A DNA stretch of 64,000 nt from contig JAUIGN010000026.1 of assembly GCA_030430075.1 (NCBI GenBank), positions 40,918 to 104,917 of the forward strand, in the 5' to 3' direction. The number at the start of each line of letters is the position of its first letter. Within the stretch, counting starts at the first letter, position 1. Of the stretch, positions 37,026 to 45,445 are shown in pieces. This DNA is from a bacterium. Lineage in GTDB: Bacteria; Planctomycetota; Planctomycetia; Pirellulales; Pirellulaceae. The notes under the pieces are model-generated. The model was not told the DNA's origin, did no database searches, and saw only the letters and a list, made by a program, of their open reading frames with translations. A program made the translations under genes and the position numbers.

Positions 37026-38441
37026 ATGCATGACGGCACGCCAACCTCCAACGCGACAAACATCCTGATTCGACTTTCCGTCATGATGTTTCTGCAGTTT
37101 TTCACGTGGGGGGCTTGGTTCGCGACCCTGGCACTTGCACTCGGCAGCAACGGGTTGGGAGACTTTGTCGGCGCGGCGTTCGAGTCCGCGCCGATTGCAG
37201 CGATTTTCGCCCCGCTGTTCCTGGGCCTTGTGGCAGACCGTTTTTTTCCCTCCCAGTTCGTCATGGGCGGCTTGATGCTGCTGGGCGGCGGGATCATGTG
37301 CTGTGTCCCATACGTTGCCGCTCAAGGCCCGGCCTACGGACGCCTGATGGTGTGGCTGATGATCGCCCACATGTGCTGCTACATGCCGACCTTGGGGCTT
37401 AGCAATACGATCACATTTACCAATTTGCCGCCCGACCTCTATCCGAAGACGCGGGTCTGGGGGACCATCGGCTGGATTGCCGCCGGCCTGGGTGTCGGTT
37501 TTGCAGGCTGGTCGGACTCCCTGAATATCCTCTGGCTGGGCGCGATCTGCTCGCTCTTGCTGGGCGTCTATTCGTTTACACTGCCGAATACGCCGCCGCC
37601 GGCGAAAGGCACGCCCCTCGATATACGTTCGCTCTTGATGCTGGATGCGATGAAGCTGATGAAGAATCCCGGCTTCGCGGTCTTCGCCATCTGCTCGACG
37701 CTGATCTGCATTCCGCTTGGCTACTACTACGGCCAAACGTCCAACTTCCTGGGAGCGGCCGGCTTCAAGGAAGCAGGATCGACGATGACGATCGGGCAGA
37801 TGAGTGAGATCTTTTTCATGCTGCTCATTCCATTCTTCTTCCGCAAACTGGGTGTCAAGATGATGCTCCTGATCGGTATGGGGTGCTGGGTGTTGCGTTA
37901 CGCCCTATTTGCGATGGGCGCCCCGGAGCAGGTTTCCTGGATGTTGTTCCTGGGCGTGGCGCTGCACGGCATCTGTTACGACTTCTTCTTCGTCACCGGC
38001 TTCATGTACACGGACAACAAGGCCCCGAAAGAGATTCGCGGCCAGGCCCAGGGGTTGCTGGTCTTTCTGACCCAAGGCCTGGGGATGTTCTTCGGATTCC
38101 GCTTTGCCTTCGGTGGTAAGTTTCCGTTCACTAGCTATGTCCTGCCGAATACGATCCAGTACGGCGATGCCGTTTACGGTAAGGCACCTTCCGGAACCCT
38201 GGTTGGGGAGATCAAGGCGGCCACCGAGGGCGAAAGCCGAAGCACGCTGGAATCGCTGCTGGCCATGTTCGACCGGGGCTACCCGGAATCTGACGCGATC
38301 ACGCCGGAATTGATCCGCCAGACAGGGATTGAATGGCAGCTCTACTGGGTCTTCCCCGCCATCCTGGCCGGCGCGGTCTTCTTGATCTTCGCCATCGCGT
38401 TCTGGGACAAGATGAGCCCCAACGAGGGCGACGGAAAATAG
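37026..38441 (+). CDS. MFS transporter, nucleoside:H+ symporter-like (NupG type)
   Basis: A 471-residue membrane protein with about 12 hydrophobic segments. The first (LIRLSVMMFLQFFTWGAWFATLALAL) with the FFTWGAWF motif, the DRFFPSQFVMGGLMLLGG loop and KTRVWGTIGWIAAGLGVGF are characteristic of the nucleoside:H+ symporter group of the major facilitator superfamily. The cytoplasmic mid-loop (LPNTPPPAKGTP) and late segments (GICYDFFFVTGFMYTDNKAPKEIRGQAQGLL) match. ATG 37026 is chosen from spacing to GGGAG; an upstream open stretch adds polar residues without hydrophobic character. Uptake of nucleosides or a related small molecule is predicted. Planctomycetes have several paralogues, so the substrate is uncertain. 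Confidence 0.87.
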   Translation: MHDGTPTSNATNILIRLSVMMFLQFFTWGAWFATLALALGSNGLGDFVGAAFESAPIAAIFAPLFLGLVADRFFPSQFVMGGLMLLGGGIMCCVPYVAAQGPAYGRLMVWLMIAHMCCYMPTLGLSNTITFTNLPPDLYPKTRVWGTIGWIAAGLGVGFAGWSDSLNILWLGAICSLLLGVYSFTLPNTPPPAKGTPLDIRSLLMLDAMKLMKNPGFAVFAICSTLICIPLGYYYGQTSNFLGAAGFKEAGSTMTIGQMSEIFFMLLIPFFFRKLGVKMMLLIGMGCWVLRYALFAMGAPEQVSWMLFLGVALHGICYDFFFVTGFMYTDNKAPKEIRGQAQGLLVFLTQGLGMFFGFRFAFGGKFPFTSYVLPNTIQYGDAVYGKAPSGTLVGEIKAATEGESRSTLESLLAMFDRGYPESDAITPELIRQTGIEWQLYWVFPAILAGAVFLIFAIAFWDKMSPNEGDGK

Positions 38442-38485
38442 TCGGCCGCCGCGACGACTGATGAATGATCCACGGTACAGGAGGG

Positions 38486-38614
38486 GCCGAAAACAACTTC
38501 TGTCAATTCCGTCGTACGGACGTGCGGGAAGTCGTTGATGATTCGTTCCTGCTGGATCCCGGACCGCATTACGTGATGCGCGGCATGACCTGCGACATCA
38601 CGAAAAGACGACGG
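38486..38614 (-). pseudogene. Remnant or small coding fragment, paralogous to 18579-18707
   Basis: On the minus strand this encodes SFRDVAGHAAHHVMRSG, then QQERIINDFPHVR and onwards. It matches 18579-18707 over 41 codons without gaps, with 22 identical residues and 13 synonymous third-base changes. An in-frame stop lies about ten codons before the conserved block with no good start between, so this copy is likely a decayed fragment. The family is not recognised. Confidence 0.5.
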
Positions 38615-38644
38615 CTGGGTGCGGGGATTTAATGATCACCCGTT

Positions 38645-38695
38645 CTCAAAGAACAACGGGGCTCAAAGAACATCGGGGCTCAAGAAACATGGGGG
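38645..38695 (+). repeat. 17-bp tandem repeat, three units, overlapping a gene end
   Basis: CTCAAAGAACAACGGGG, CTCAAAGAACATCGGGG and CTCAAGAAACATGGGGG lie in perfect register. The last unit overlaps the stop codon and last codons (PHVS) of the CBS/HEPN-like gene, so the array has shaped that C-terminus. Confidence 0.85.
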
Positions 38696-39486
38696 CCCTT
38701 GTCGCGCAGTCCGGGCGGCCCTTCGACCACCTGGTCCAGGTTTTCCGACAGCGCCACGATGGTCTCCCAGTCTGTGGTGAGGATGTCTTGCGAGTGGGCC
38801 AGATTGTTGCGCAAACGCTCGATTCGCTTGAAGATGTCTTCCACTTGTCGCCGCGACTCGAACCGCGTCAAGGCGCGCAACTGAGGATCTCTGGCGATGA
38901 CCTGTCCCTTGTCGGAAAACTGAATACACGACAGCAAGTCGACCGGCTGCTGCCGCCGGCGGCGTTCGGCAAGCAGGTCGTTCGCCTTCTTGATCCGGGC
39001 TGCCGACAAGTACTGCCCCCAGGACTCGCCGGGGCAATACTCCTCGATCATGCGCGTGAAGCGCATTTCGAGTAGCGTCACCATGCCGAACAGCCACATC
39101 CTGACCGGCGGCTTCTGGAGGTCGGTGCGGCTGACAATGCCTCCCACGCGGCCCAGGATCGAAACGAACAAACGGCGTTTTTCTTTGAGCCTTGGAATCA
39201 GGTCGGCGAGGTTCATCGAGTCCAGGACGATGTCGGTCTCTGCAAACTCCTTGACGTACGGCGCACAAATGCCGTCGCCAATCTCTGCCAGTTCGAGATA
39301 TCCGGCGACCCGTCCGGCGCGGCGAATGCCCACGATCTCGAACCGGCCGCCCTCCATGTACTCCCGCACGCGTGCGGTGGGCGTCTCGTCATCAAACGAG
39401 ACCAGGGGTTCGGCAATGTCGTGGACACTGAAGCCCGTCCGGAAGACTCGGCGCAGACTATGCACCGTGGAAAGGTCAAGCGGCAT
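38680..39486 (-). CDS. CBS-domain protein with C-terminal HEPN-like Rx4H motif
   Basis: A 268-residue cytoplasmic protein. Residues about 15-125 look like a CBS pair: TARVREYMEGGRFEIVGIRRAGRVAGYL, then IVLDSMNLADLIPRLKEKRRLFVSILGRVGGIVSRTDLQ, which is the adenine-nucleotide-binding repeat layout. The C-terminal half is helical (MWLFGMVTLLEMRFTRMIEEY ... IFKRIERLRNNLAHSQDIL) and contains Arg226-Asn-Asn-Leu-Ala-His231, which fits the Rx4-6H motif of HEPN ribonucleases. An adenylate-sensing regulator or RNase is therefore possible. HEPN assignment from one motif is weak without structure comparison. It has no toxin-antitoxin partner alongside. The tail is encoded within a tandem repeat. Confidence 0.72.
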   Translation of the reverse strand: MPLDLSTVHSLRRVFRTGFSVHDIAEPLVSFDDETPTARVREYMEGGRFEIVGIRRAGRVAGYLELAEIGDGICAPYVKEFAETDIVLDSMNLADLIPRLKEKRRLFVSILGRVGGIVSRTDLQKPPVRMWLFGMVTLLEMRFTRMIEEYCPGESWGQYLSAARIKKANDLLAERRRRQQPVDLLSCIQFSDKGQVIARDPQLRALTRFESRRQVEDIFKRIERLRNNLAHSQDILTTDWETIVALSENLDQVVEGPPGLRDKGPHVS

Positions 39487-39740
39487 AAGACGACGTCAAT
39501 CTCACTGGGTCCAACCGGTGTCCGTTGCGATATGATCTGGCTCGGCCATTGTAGCCAACGATGGCCACCTTTGTATTCAAACGCGTTCAACGCGCGACCA
39601 ACGGGAGCGGACGAACATGCCGCGAGCGTCAGCTCGCTTTTGGTCCGAGGCCCTGCCTCGCTAGGAATCGAACCGGATACTTGCCATACTGCAGCGGCGT
39701 TCCAGACCTGTCATGCTCCCGCGAGACGAGTGCTACGCTC

Positions 39741-41006
39741 ATGGCTCCATCATTTAGCGAATTCGCGTCATCCGTGCAGGCCGAAACTGCGTTCACCGTG
39801 TTGGCCGTTGCCAGGCAACTGATCGCGGCCGGCAAGGACGTGATTGAGCTCGAGATCGGCGATAGCCCGTTCAACACGCCGGACGTGGCCGTCGACGCGG
39901 CGATTGCAGCCCTGCAAGGGGGAACCACTCACTACGGACCGTCGTTGGGCATCCCCGAGTTTCGTGCGGCGGCGGCCGAGTATCTGAACGACGAGTACGG
40001 GTTGGCGCTGACGGCCGACCATATCGTGGCGGGCCCCGGGGCGAAGAACTTCGAGCAACTGTTTTGCGAAGCGTTTCTGAATCCAGGGGACGGCGTCCTC
40101 GTTTTCAGCCCCCACTTTCCCACCTACCCGCCGAATATTCAGCGGCGTGGTGCCCGTGTCTGCCTGTCCGCTCTGCAACAGACGAACGCCTTTCGGCCCA
40201 ACCTGGATGACGTACAGCGGTTTCTGGACGAAGACGCCTCGCCCAAAGCCATTTTTCTGAACAGTCCTCACAATCCAACCGGCGGAATCGCGCTGCAGGA
40301 AGATCTCGTCGCCCTGGCCGATTTGATTCGGGATCGTGATGTCGTCGTGTTCAGCGATGAACCCTATGACCGGATGGTCTGGCAAGGGAAACATCATTCA
40401 CTGCTTGGCCAACCTGGAATGATCGAGCAGGTCGTCGCCGGATACACGTTCAGCAAATCATTCAGCATGAGCGGTTGGCGACTGGGCTTCGCCGCCAGCA
40501 GCCCCCCGATCATTCAAATGCTGGGCAAGCTGACCAACACCGCCTTGTCCTGCGTCGCCCCGTTTGTCCAGATGGCGGGCGCTACAGCGCTCCGCGAAGC
40601 CCGCGATGTCCGCGATCAACAGATGCAAGAGTTCGGCCGCAAGGTGCATGGCCTGGTCGAGGCACTGAACAAGGTTCCCGGCGTCACGTGCCTGATGCCC
40701 GGAGGTACGTTTTACGCCTTTCCATCCGTCGCGGAGATCTGCAATCGGCTCAACATCACGTCGCACGGCCTGGCAATGTACTTGCTGGAGGGTGCCGACG
40801 ACCGCCGCGGAGTGGCTTGCCTGGGCGGCGAGTGTTTCGGCGCCGCCGGCAGCGGCTTTCTCCGGCTGAGCTGCGCCGAGCCGGATGATCGCCTGGCGGC
40901 AGCCGTCGACTTTCTCAGATCCGCCGTTGAACGCACCGACCGCGTGGCCGCCTACCTCGAGAAGAATCAACATTTTCGCCTCGCTACTGCCTACCCCCAA
41001 CCCTGA
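39741..41006 (+). CDS. Pyridoxal-phosphate aminotransferase, class I/II
   Basis: A 421-residue fold-type I PLP enzyme. Landmarks are IELEIGDSPFNTPD near the start, LQGGTTHYGPSLGIPEFRAA, SPHNPTGG (Asn178 contacts PLP), SDEPYD (Asp206) and the Schiff-base Lys239 in YTFSKSFSMSGWRLGF. The C-terminal domain ends with SGFLRLSCAEPDDRLAAAVDFL, giving the substrate-carboxylate Arg. ATG 39741 starts the aligned region; a longer frame upstream reads through unrelated sequence. It resembles aspartate/aromatic-type aminotransferases of the MalY/AspC-like clade; the acceptor amino acid is not determinable. It is monocistronic by spacing, with the peroxidase gene 165 bases behind. Confidence 0.93.
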   Translation: MAPSFSEFASSVQAETAFTVLAVARQLIAAGKDVIELEIGDSPFNTPDVAVDAAIAALQGGTTHYGPSLGIPEFRAAAAEYLNDEYGLALTADHIVAGPGAKNFEQLFCEAFLNPGDGVLVFSPHFPTYPPNIQRRGARVCLSALQQTNAFRPNLDDVQRFLDEDASPKAIFLNSPHNPTGGIALQEDLVALADLIRDRDVVVFSDEPYDRMVWQGKHHSLLGQPGMIEQVVAGYTFSKSFSMSGWRLGFAASSPPIIQMLGKLTNTALSCVAPFVQMAGATALREARDVRDQQMQEFGRKVHGLVEALNKVPGVTCLMPGGTFYAFPSVAEICNRLNITSHGLAMYLLEGADDRRGVACLGGECFGAAGSGFLRLSCAEPDDRLAAAVDFLRSAVERTDRVAAYLEKNQHFRLATAYPQP

Positions 41007-41171
41007 CGGGGTGGCAAAGGGAACCGCTTGCCACTCAACGGAAACAGCCCAGCGTCGTCACGCGGCGTGGTCCAGCCAAGGCAACCGCAGGGGGTGGGCA
41101 AACCACAAAAATGTTTCAACAATAGACTGGACAGCTTCGTTCATTCACGTTCGAACCATGGGATCGATTCG

Positions 41172-42806
41172 ATGACACACCACACCTTCACCGTCGGCCT
41201 GATTGTTGCCACCTCGTTGCTGGCCTCCGCATGTGCTCCGACTTCATCCACCAATGTCGACTCAGCCGCCGAGGCAACCGGCGAGCCGGCTACCATGGCC
41301 ACGGACGACGCTGCGGCCAGCGATGCCGAGCTAACAGCCGAAGAAGGCGACGCCAGCCCCGATCAGGCTCCGTCGTCCGATGCGACCGCAGCGGCCGCGG
41401 CGCCTGCCCCTGAGCCGGAACCAAAACCGGAACCAAAACCGGAACCAAAGCCGGAACCAAAGCCGGAACCAAAGCCGGAACCAAAGCCGGAACCAAAGCC
41501 GGAACCAAAGCCGGAAGCCAAGCCGGAACCCAAGCCGGAACCCAAGCCGGAACCCAAGCCGGAACCCAAACCGGAACCCAAACCGGAACCAAAACCGGAA
41601 CCTACGCCGGAACCCAAACCGGCCCCGGCAGCTCCTGAGTCGGCTGAGCGCGTCAAGCTGGGTACGGCCGACTTGACCGCCGGGATACCAGGCGAAGGTC
41701 CACTCACGGTGGAACAGATTCAAGCCTGGATTGACAACCCGAAGAATCACGTGCCCCTGGAAGTCGAGTTGCCCGTCGGTTTGGCGGCAGGTGCCCAGTC
41801 AATCAAGATTCCGGCCGACAATCCGTTGACCCGAGCGAAAATCGAACTGGGACGTCAACTTTATTTTGACAAGCGACTTTCCTCAGACGCGACGGTGAGC
41901 TGTGCGGATTGTCACCATCCCGACGAGGGCTACGCGCGGCATACGCAATTCGGGGTCGGCGTGGACGGCCAAACGGGCAACCGTAATTCGCCGACAAGCT
42001 ACAATCGGATCTTGAGCGGACCCCAGTTCTGGGACGGACGTGCCGATTCACTGGAAGCGCAAGCGGTGGGGCCGATTGCCAATCCCATCGAAATGGCCAA
42101 CACGCACGACGTGGCGGTGGCGACGCTGAAAAAGATCGAAGGCTATCGGATTCAATTCGAGAAGATCTTCGGTGACGTCAACATTGATCATGTCGGCAAG
42201 GCAATCGCTGCCTTTGAACGGGCCATCGTGACGGGCCCGTCACCCTACGATTACTACGAGCCGCTGCGAGCGATGCAGCGGGCCTTCAAGGACGACCTCG
42301 AAGACCTGGACGCCCTCAAGGAGGACGATCCGGACCTCTACGAAGAGTACCAGGAGGTGCTGCAAGCAAGCCAAGCTCACCCGATTTCGGAAAGTGCGAT
42401 TCGCGGCCGCGAGCTCTTCTTCTCGGATCGTGCGAACTGCAGTGCATGTCACGTCGGTGCCAACCTGACCGACGAAAAGTACCATAACCTGGGCGTCGGC
42501 ATGGACGCCGAAGAGCCGGACCTGGGCCGTTTTGCCGTCACCAAGGAAGAGAAGGACCGCGGCGCGTTCAAGACCCCGACGATCCGCAACGTCGCCCTGA
42601 CGGCCCCATACATGCATGACGGAAGCCAGAAGACACTGGAAGAAGTGGTCCAGTGGTACGTCAAGGGCGGGCACCCGAACCCCCACTTGAGCAAAGACAT
42701 CAAGAAGCTTGACCTGAACAAGCAGGAAGAGGCCGATCTGGTCGCCTTCATGAAGGCGTGCACCGGCCCCTTCCCCGATGTCGAGCAAGGGCGATTGCCG
42801 CAATAG
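41172..42806 (+). CDS. MauG/cytochrome c peroxidase-family di-haem lipoprotein with Glu-Pro-Lys-Pro tract
   Basis: A 544-residue protein. The start at 41172 gives a lipoprotein signal with Cys21 in LASAC. An acidic linker is followed by about 25 repeats of Pro-Glu-Pro-Lys (residues about 79-153), encoded by a 12-bp DNA repeat, then the catalytic part. Two haem motifs, CADCH and CSACH, with ELGRQLYFDKRLSSD, NRNSPTSYNR, QAVGPIANPIEM and FKTPTIRNVALTAPYMHDGS are typical of bacterial di-haem peroxidases/MauG. It is expected in the periplasm, reducing hydrogen peroxide or oxidising a protein partner. The Pro/Lys/Glu tract resembles TonB-type periplasm-spanning linkers and may set distance from the membrane anchor. 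A strong terminator follows. Confidence 0.9.
   Translation: MTHHTFTVGLIVATSLLASACAPTSSTNVDSAAEATGEPATMATDDAAASDAELTAEEGDASPDQAPSSDATAAAAAPAPEPEPKPEPKPEPKPEPKPEPKPEPKPEPKPEPKPEAKPEPKPEPKPEPKPEPKPEPKPEPKPEPTPEPKPAPAAPESAERVKLGTADLTAGIPGEGPLTVEQIQAWIDNPKNHVPLEVELPVGLAAGAQSIKIPADNPLTRAKIELGRQLYFDKRLSSDATVSCADCHHPDEGYARHTQFGVGVDGQTGNRNSPTSYNRILSGPQFWDGRADSLEAQAVGPIANPIEMANTHDVAVATLKKIEGYRIQFEKIFGDVNIDHVGKAIAAFERAIVTGPSPYDYYEPLRAMQRAFKDDLEDLDALKEDDPDLYEEYQEVLQASQAHPISESAIRGRELFFSDRANCSACHVGANLTDEKYHNLGVGMDAEEPDLGRFAVTKEEKDRGAFKTPTIRNVALTAPYMHDGSQKTLEEVVQWYVKGGHPNPHLSKDIKKLDLNKQEEADLVAFMKACTGPFPDVEQGRLPQ
41405..41630 (+). repeat. In-frame 12-bp tandem repeat encoding Glu-Pro-Lys-Pro
   Basis: CCGGAACC(A/C)AA(A/G) units run in frame for roughly 220 bases with third-position variants only near the ends, giving a Pro-Glu-Pro-Lys tract. 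Its purity suggests length changes by slippage or recombination. Confidence 0.9.
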
Positions 42807-43134
42807 GCGTCAAACGACTTCGCAGCGTTGGGTACCCGGATTCGACTCGAAGCCGCCCCACCGCACTGCCGCGACCCCAGTCGGGCCGCGGGCAATGGAT
42901 GCACAACGACGCGGCTCGGAACCAAGGCAACGCGGTTCCGAGCCGCGTTTTCAATGCGTCGCACAGGTCGCGGCACGACGTGCTGACGCACGACACGATC
43001 GTCCGGCAGCGGACAACGGTCGGCACCACCGTCCGGCGGCGACTAGCTCGGAAACGCGGAAGCCCATCTGGCGGTGCGTTCGCTCGATCGGCCAGCCCAC
43101 GCCACATTCTTGCAGCCAGCAAACCGACCGCCGC
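42807..43134. other. Intergenic region with strong terminator
   Basis: It holds the hairpin at 42909-42951 about 100 bases after the peroxidase stop. The remainder, up to the end of the small lipoprotein gene on the other strand, has nothing else I recognise. Confidence 0.55.
42909..42951 (+). terminator. Intrinsic terminator of the peroxidase gene
   Basis: ACGCGGCTCGGAACC and GGTTCCGAGCCGCGT form a perfect 15-bp stem around a 10-base loop, followed by TTT. It is the best terminator in the window and can also serve the opposite strand. Confidence 0.8.
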
Positions 43135-43302
43135 CTATTGGTTGGCCCGATCCACCTTTTGCTGAAACTGCCCCTGGATCGCCTGGCCTTGCTTCTTGGA
43201 CTCGGCCTCCGGCTCTGCGTTCGAGCTGCAGCCAACGCCAGTGAGCAGTAGCGTGGCGGCCACGACCGCACAAAACAGACCTGAGAAGTGTTTCGCTTGC
43301 AT
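43135..43302 (-). CDS. Small lipoprotein, unknown function
   Basis: A 55-residue protein, mostly signal sequence: MQAKHFSGLFCAVVAATLLLTGVGCSSNAE has a basic start, a hydrophobic core and a lipobox-like GVGC followed by Ser-Ser. The mature part is about 30 polar residues (EPEAESKKQGQAIQGQFQQKVDRANQ). ATG 43302 is chosen because GAGG sits about seven bases upstream; an upstream start adds seven residues. Planctomycetes encode many such short lipoproteins. No function or partner is evident. It lies between the peroxidase and the DUF1559 gene, transcribed towards the peroxidase terminator. Confidence 0.72.
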   Translation of the reverse strand: MQAKHFSGLFCAVVAATLLLTGVGCSSNAEPEAESKKQGQAIQGQFQQKVDRANQ

Positions 43303-43614
43303 GAAGATCCTCACAGATTGCAACCTCGCTCGCCCGCTGGGCTATTTTCAAGATCACGGAAGAGAACTAATATAGGCAATCAGGCATCGGATGTGTTGCC
43401 CAAAGTTCGAGGGCAATGGTTTCGTCGACCGATTCTCGCTCCGACCTGCCCTGCAGGTCACGGATTCTCGCCATTGGGGCGAGCGACCCGGCGGGAAACG
43501 GCATGACGATCGATCGGGGGCAGGAGATTGCCGGCTCGTAACCAGGTCACAGGCTGGCCTGGCGAAGCTGCATGGTCCTTATAATTCACGCTCTTGACGC
43601 TGAGGAGAAACAAC
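43303..43614. other. Divergent intergenic region
   Basis: It should contain promoters for the small lipoprotein (left) and the DUF1559 gene (right). A TATAAT at 43580-43585, 30 bases before ATG 43615, is a candidate -10 box without an obvious -35. GAGGAG just before 43615 is the ribosome-binding site. Nothing else is seen. Confidence 0.45.
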
Positions 43615-44658
43615 ATGCCGACTGCCAAACGAAACGGATTTACGCTAGTCGAATTACTTGTCGTGATCGCCATCATCGGGATTCTGGTCGCCCTGCTGCT
43701 CCCGGCCGTTCAATCCGCTCGGGAAGCCGCCCGGCGCATGAGTTGCTCGAACAACCTCAAGCAACTGGCGCTGGCCCAACACGAGTACCACGACACGTTC
43801 AAGTCATTTCCGCCGAAGTCGATCGGCCCGGTGCAATGCTTCGACCTCGCCTGGACCGTTCACACGCTCCCTTACATGGAGCAGACGGCGGTGCGAGATC
43901 GCATGATGACGGAGCTCCAGGCCATGGCTCCGTTTGCCGTCTGGATTGACGATGCCTTCTTTGCCGATCTGCGAACCGGCGAAGAGATTGAAATCCCCAG
44001 CCTGCTCTGCCCTTCCAGTGTGCGCCCGAACAAGCAGGTTCCAGTGGCCAACCGGCTGGGACTTTCGCCCGTTCTGAATTTCGGCCGCAACAGCTACAAA
44101 GCGTGCACGGGCTCCAACGTTGACAATGAAGTCCGGACGTCCGGACGGACGTTAATCCAGAATGACGGCTTCTACAGCACCTTGCGGGGCAGCCGATTCG
44201 CGGACGCGACGGACGGCAGCAGCAACGTCTTCCTCATCGCCGAAGTGGCCATGGGGGGACGAGGACCAACGGACTACATCGGGAACGTGGCGGTCGTCGG
44301 TGCGACCATTGCACCGAACAGCCTCGATCCGTGCGTCGACGGGACCGGCTACGACTCAACAACCGAAACCTTGCTCGGAACACAACAGGTCAATCCAGGT
44401 ACCTGGTGGCACGCCGGTATCAATGTGCTGGCCACGTTCCAGTCGGTCTACACCCCCAACGGTCCGGGGTGCTTTGGGAACGTCGCGGGAACCAACGGCG
44501 GCGTGGGATCAGCGATCCCCGCCAGCAGCTTTCATCCGGGTGGTGCCCTGCACTCCTTTGGAGACGGGCGCGTGCGATTCATCAACGAAACGATCGACAC
44601 GACGACGTATCGCAATCTCGGTGACAAAGCAGACGGCAATCCGGTGCAGATCGATTAG
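43615..44658 (+). CDS. DUF1559 protein with type IV pilin-like N-terminus
   Basis: A 347-residue member of the large planctomycete DUF1559 family. The N-terminus MPTAKRNGFTLVELLVVIAIIGILVALLLPAVQ is a type III (prepilin) signal: cleavage after Gly leaves Phe1 and Glu5, the usual pseudopilin pair. The rest is a Cys-containing soluble domain with the family marks SAREAARRMSCSNNLKQLALAQHEYHD, a WTVHTLPYMEQ motif and the ending SSFHPGGALHSFGDGRVRFINETID. ATG 43615 with GAGGAG upstream is clear. Probably a pseudopilin-like cell-surface or periplasmic protein; genomes of this group hold dozens to hundreds, and their role is unsettled. Confidence 0.92.
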   Translation: MPTAKRNGFTLVELLVVIAIIGILVALLLPAVQSAREAARRMSCSNNLKQLALAQHEYHDTFKSFPPKSIGPVQCFDLAWTVHTLPYMEQTAVRDRMMTELQAMAPFAVWIDDAFFADLRTGEEIEIPSLLCPSSVRPNKQVPVANRLGLSPVLNFGRNSYKACTGSNVDNEVRTSGRTLIQNDGFYSTLRGSRFADATDGSSNVFLIAEVAMGGRGPTDYIGNVAVVGATIAPNSLDPCVDGTGYDSTTETLLGTQQVNPGTWWHAGINVLATFQSVYTPNGPGCFGNVAGTNGGVGSAIPASSFHPGGALHSFGDGRVRFINETIDTTTYRNLGDKADGNPVQID

Positions 44659-44841
44659 GTCGACGAAGCACCTGCCCGAACCGTGAGCCGGCAAGCGTTC
44701 CAAGGTCTCGCGTGGCCGCTTCCCGCACCGCATTGGACAGCCATCGACCCCAGCCACGAATCGGCCGGGATTGATTGGGCCTTGGTTCGCGAGCGGCTCG
44801 GTGCGGCGGGACCGCCCGTCGGCAGGTGAGGAGTGCAGCAC

Positions 44842-45438
44842 GTGAGTTGGTGGGGCTTCTACGGGTCACTGTGGGTACCGCTGCTGCTGGTGTACGCGGC
44901 GTTTATGATTCCGAGGCTGCCGCGCCGCCTACGACCTGCCCGCGAATTGCCGCGAGACCTGCCCGACGTGCTGACCTGGCGGTATACCGTCGAGATGCAC
45001 CGCGCGCATTACCGCAGGATCATCGCGGATTTTCCCCCGCGCGAGATCACCATTGACCGGCAGCGCCGGGAGGTCACTTTTGCCAACTGTTTCTTCCCCG
45101 ACGGCGGCGATGGGCAACCTGAGCCGTCACATACCTGCGACCTGGATGCCGTCCAGCACGTTTATCTATCGTGGGGCAACGATATCGGAAAGATCATGGC
45201 CCGGCGCGGGTTGTGGACCACCATCCTGACGAAGGAGGGCCGAGCCACCATGCCGGACTGCGGCCGGCTCGCCTGCCGCGAAGAAGCGGACTTAGCTCGA
45301 AACTATTTCGCCAGCAAGTGTGACCGAGCGCCGCAATCGCCGATCAGACGCCTGCCCAATGTTCGCACGATGCGATTGATCAGCCTCATCTTCGCATCGG
45401 TGTTGATCGTGCTGACGCTGCTGTTCGCCTTCGTCTAA
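44842..45438 (+). CDS. Two-transmembrane-helix protein of unknown function
   Basis: A 198-residue protein. A helix near the N-terminus (GFYGSLWVPLLLVYAAFMI) and another at the C-terminus (LISLIFASVLIVLTLLFAFV) bracket a 140-residue soluble domain. The GTG at 44842 is chosen since GAGGAG lies eight bases before it; the GTG at 44833 would overlap that site. The middle part has a strand-rich look (REITIDRQRREVTFANCFFP, LDAVQHVYLSW) reminiscent of PH-like membrane domains, but this is tentative. It converges with hisG at seven bases. I do not recognise a family. Confidence 0.6.
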   Translation: MSWWGFYGSLWVPLLLVYAAFMIPRLPRRLRPARELPRDLPDVLTWRYTVEMHRAHYRRIIADFPPREITIDRQRREVTFANCFFPDGGDGQPEPSHTCDLDAVQHVYLSWGNDIGKIMARRGLWTTILTKEGRATMPDCGRLACREEADLARNYFASKCDRAPQSPIRRLPNVRTMRLISLIFASVLIVLTLLFAFV

Positions 45439-45445
45439 CCGGCCG

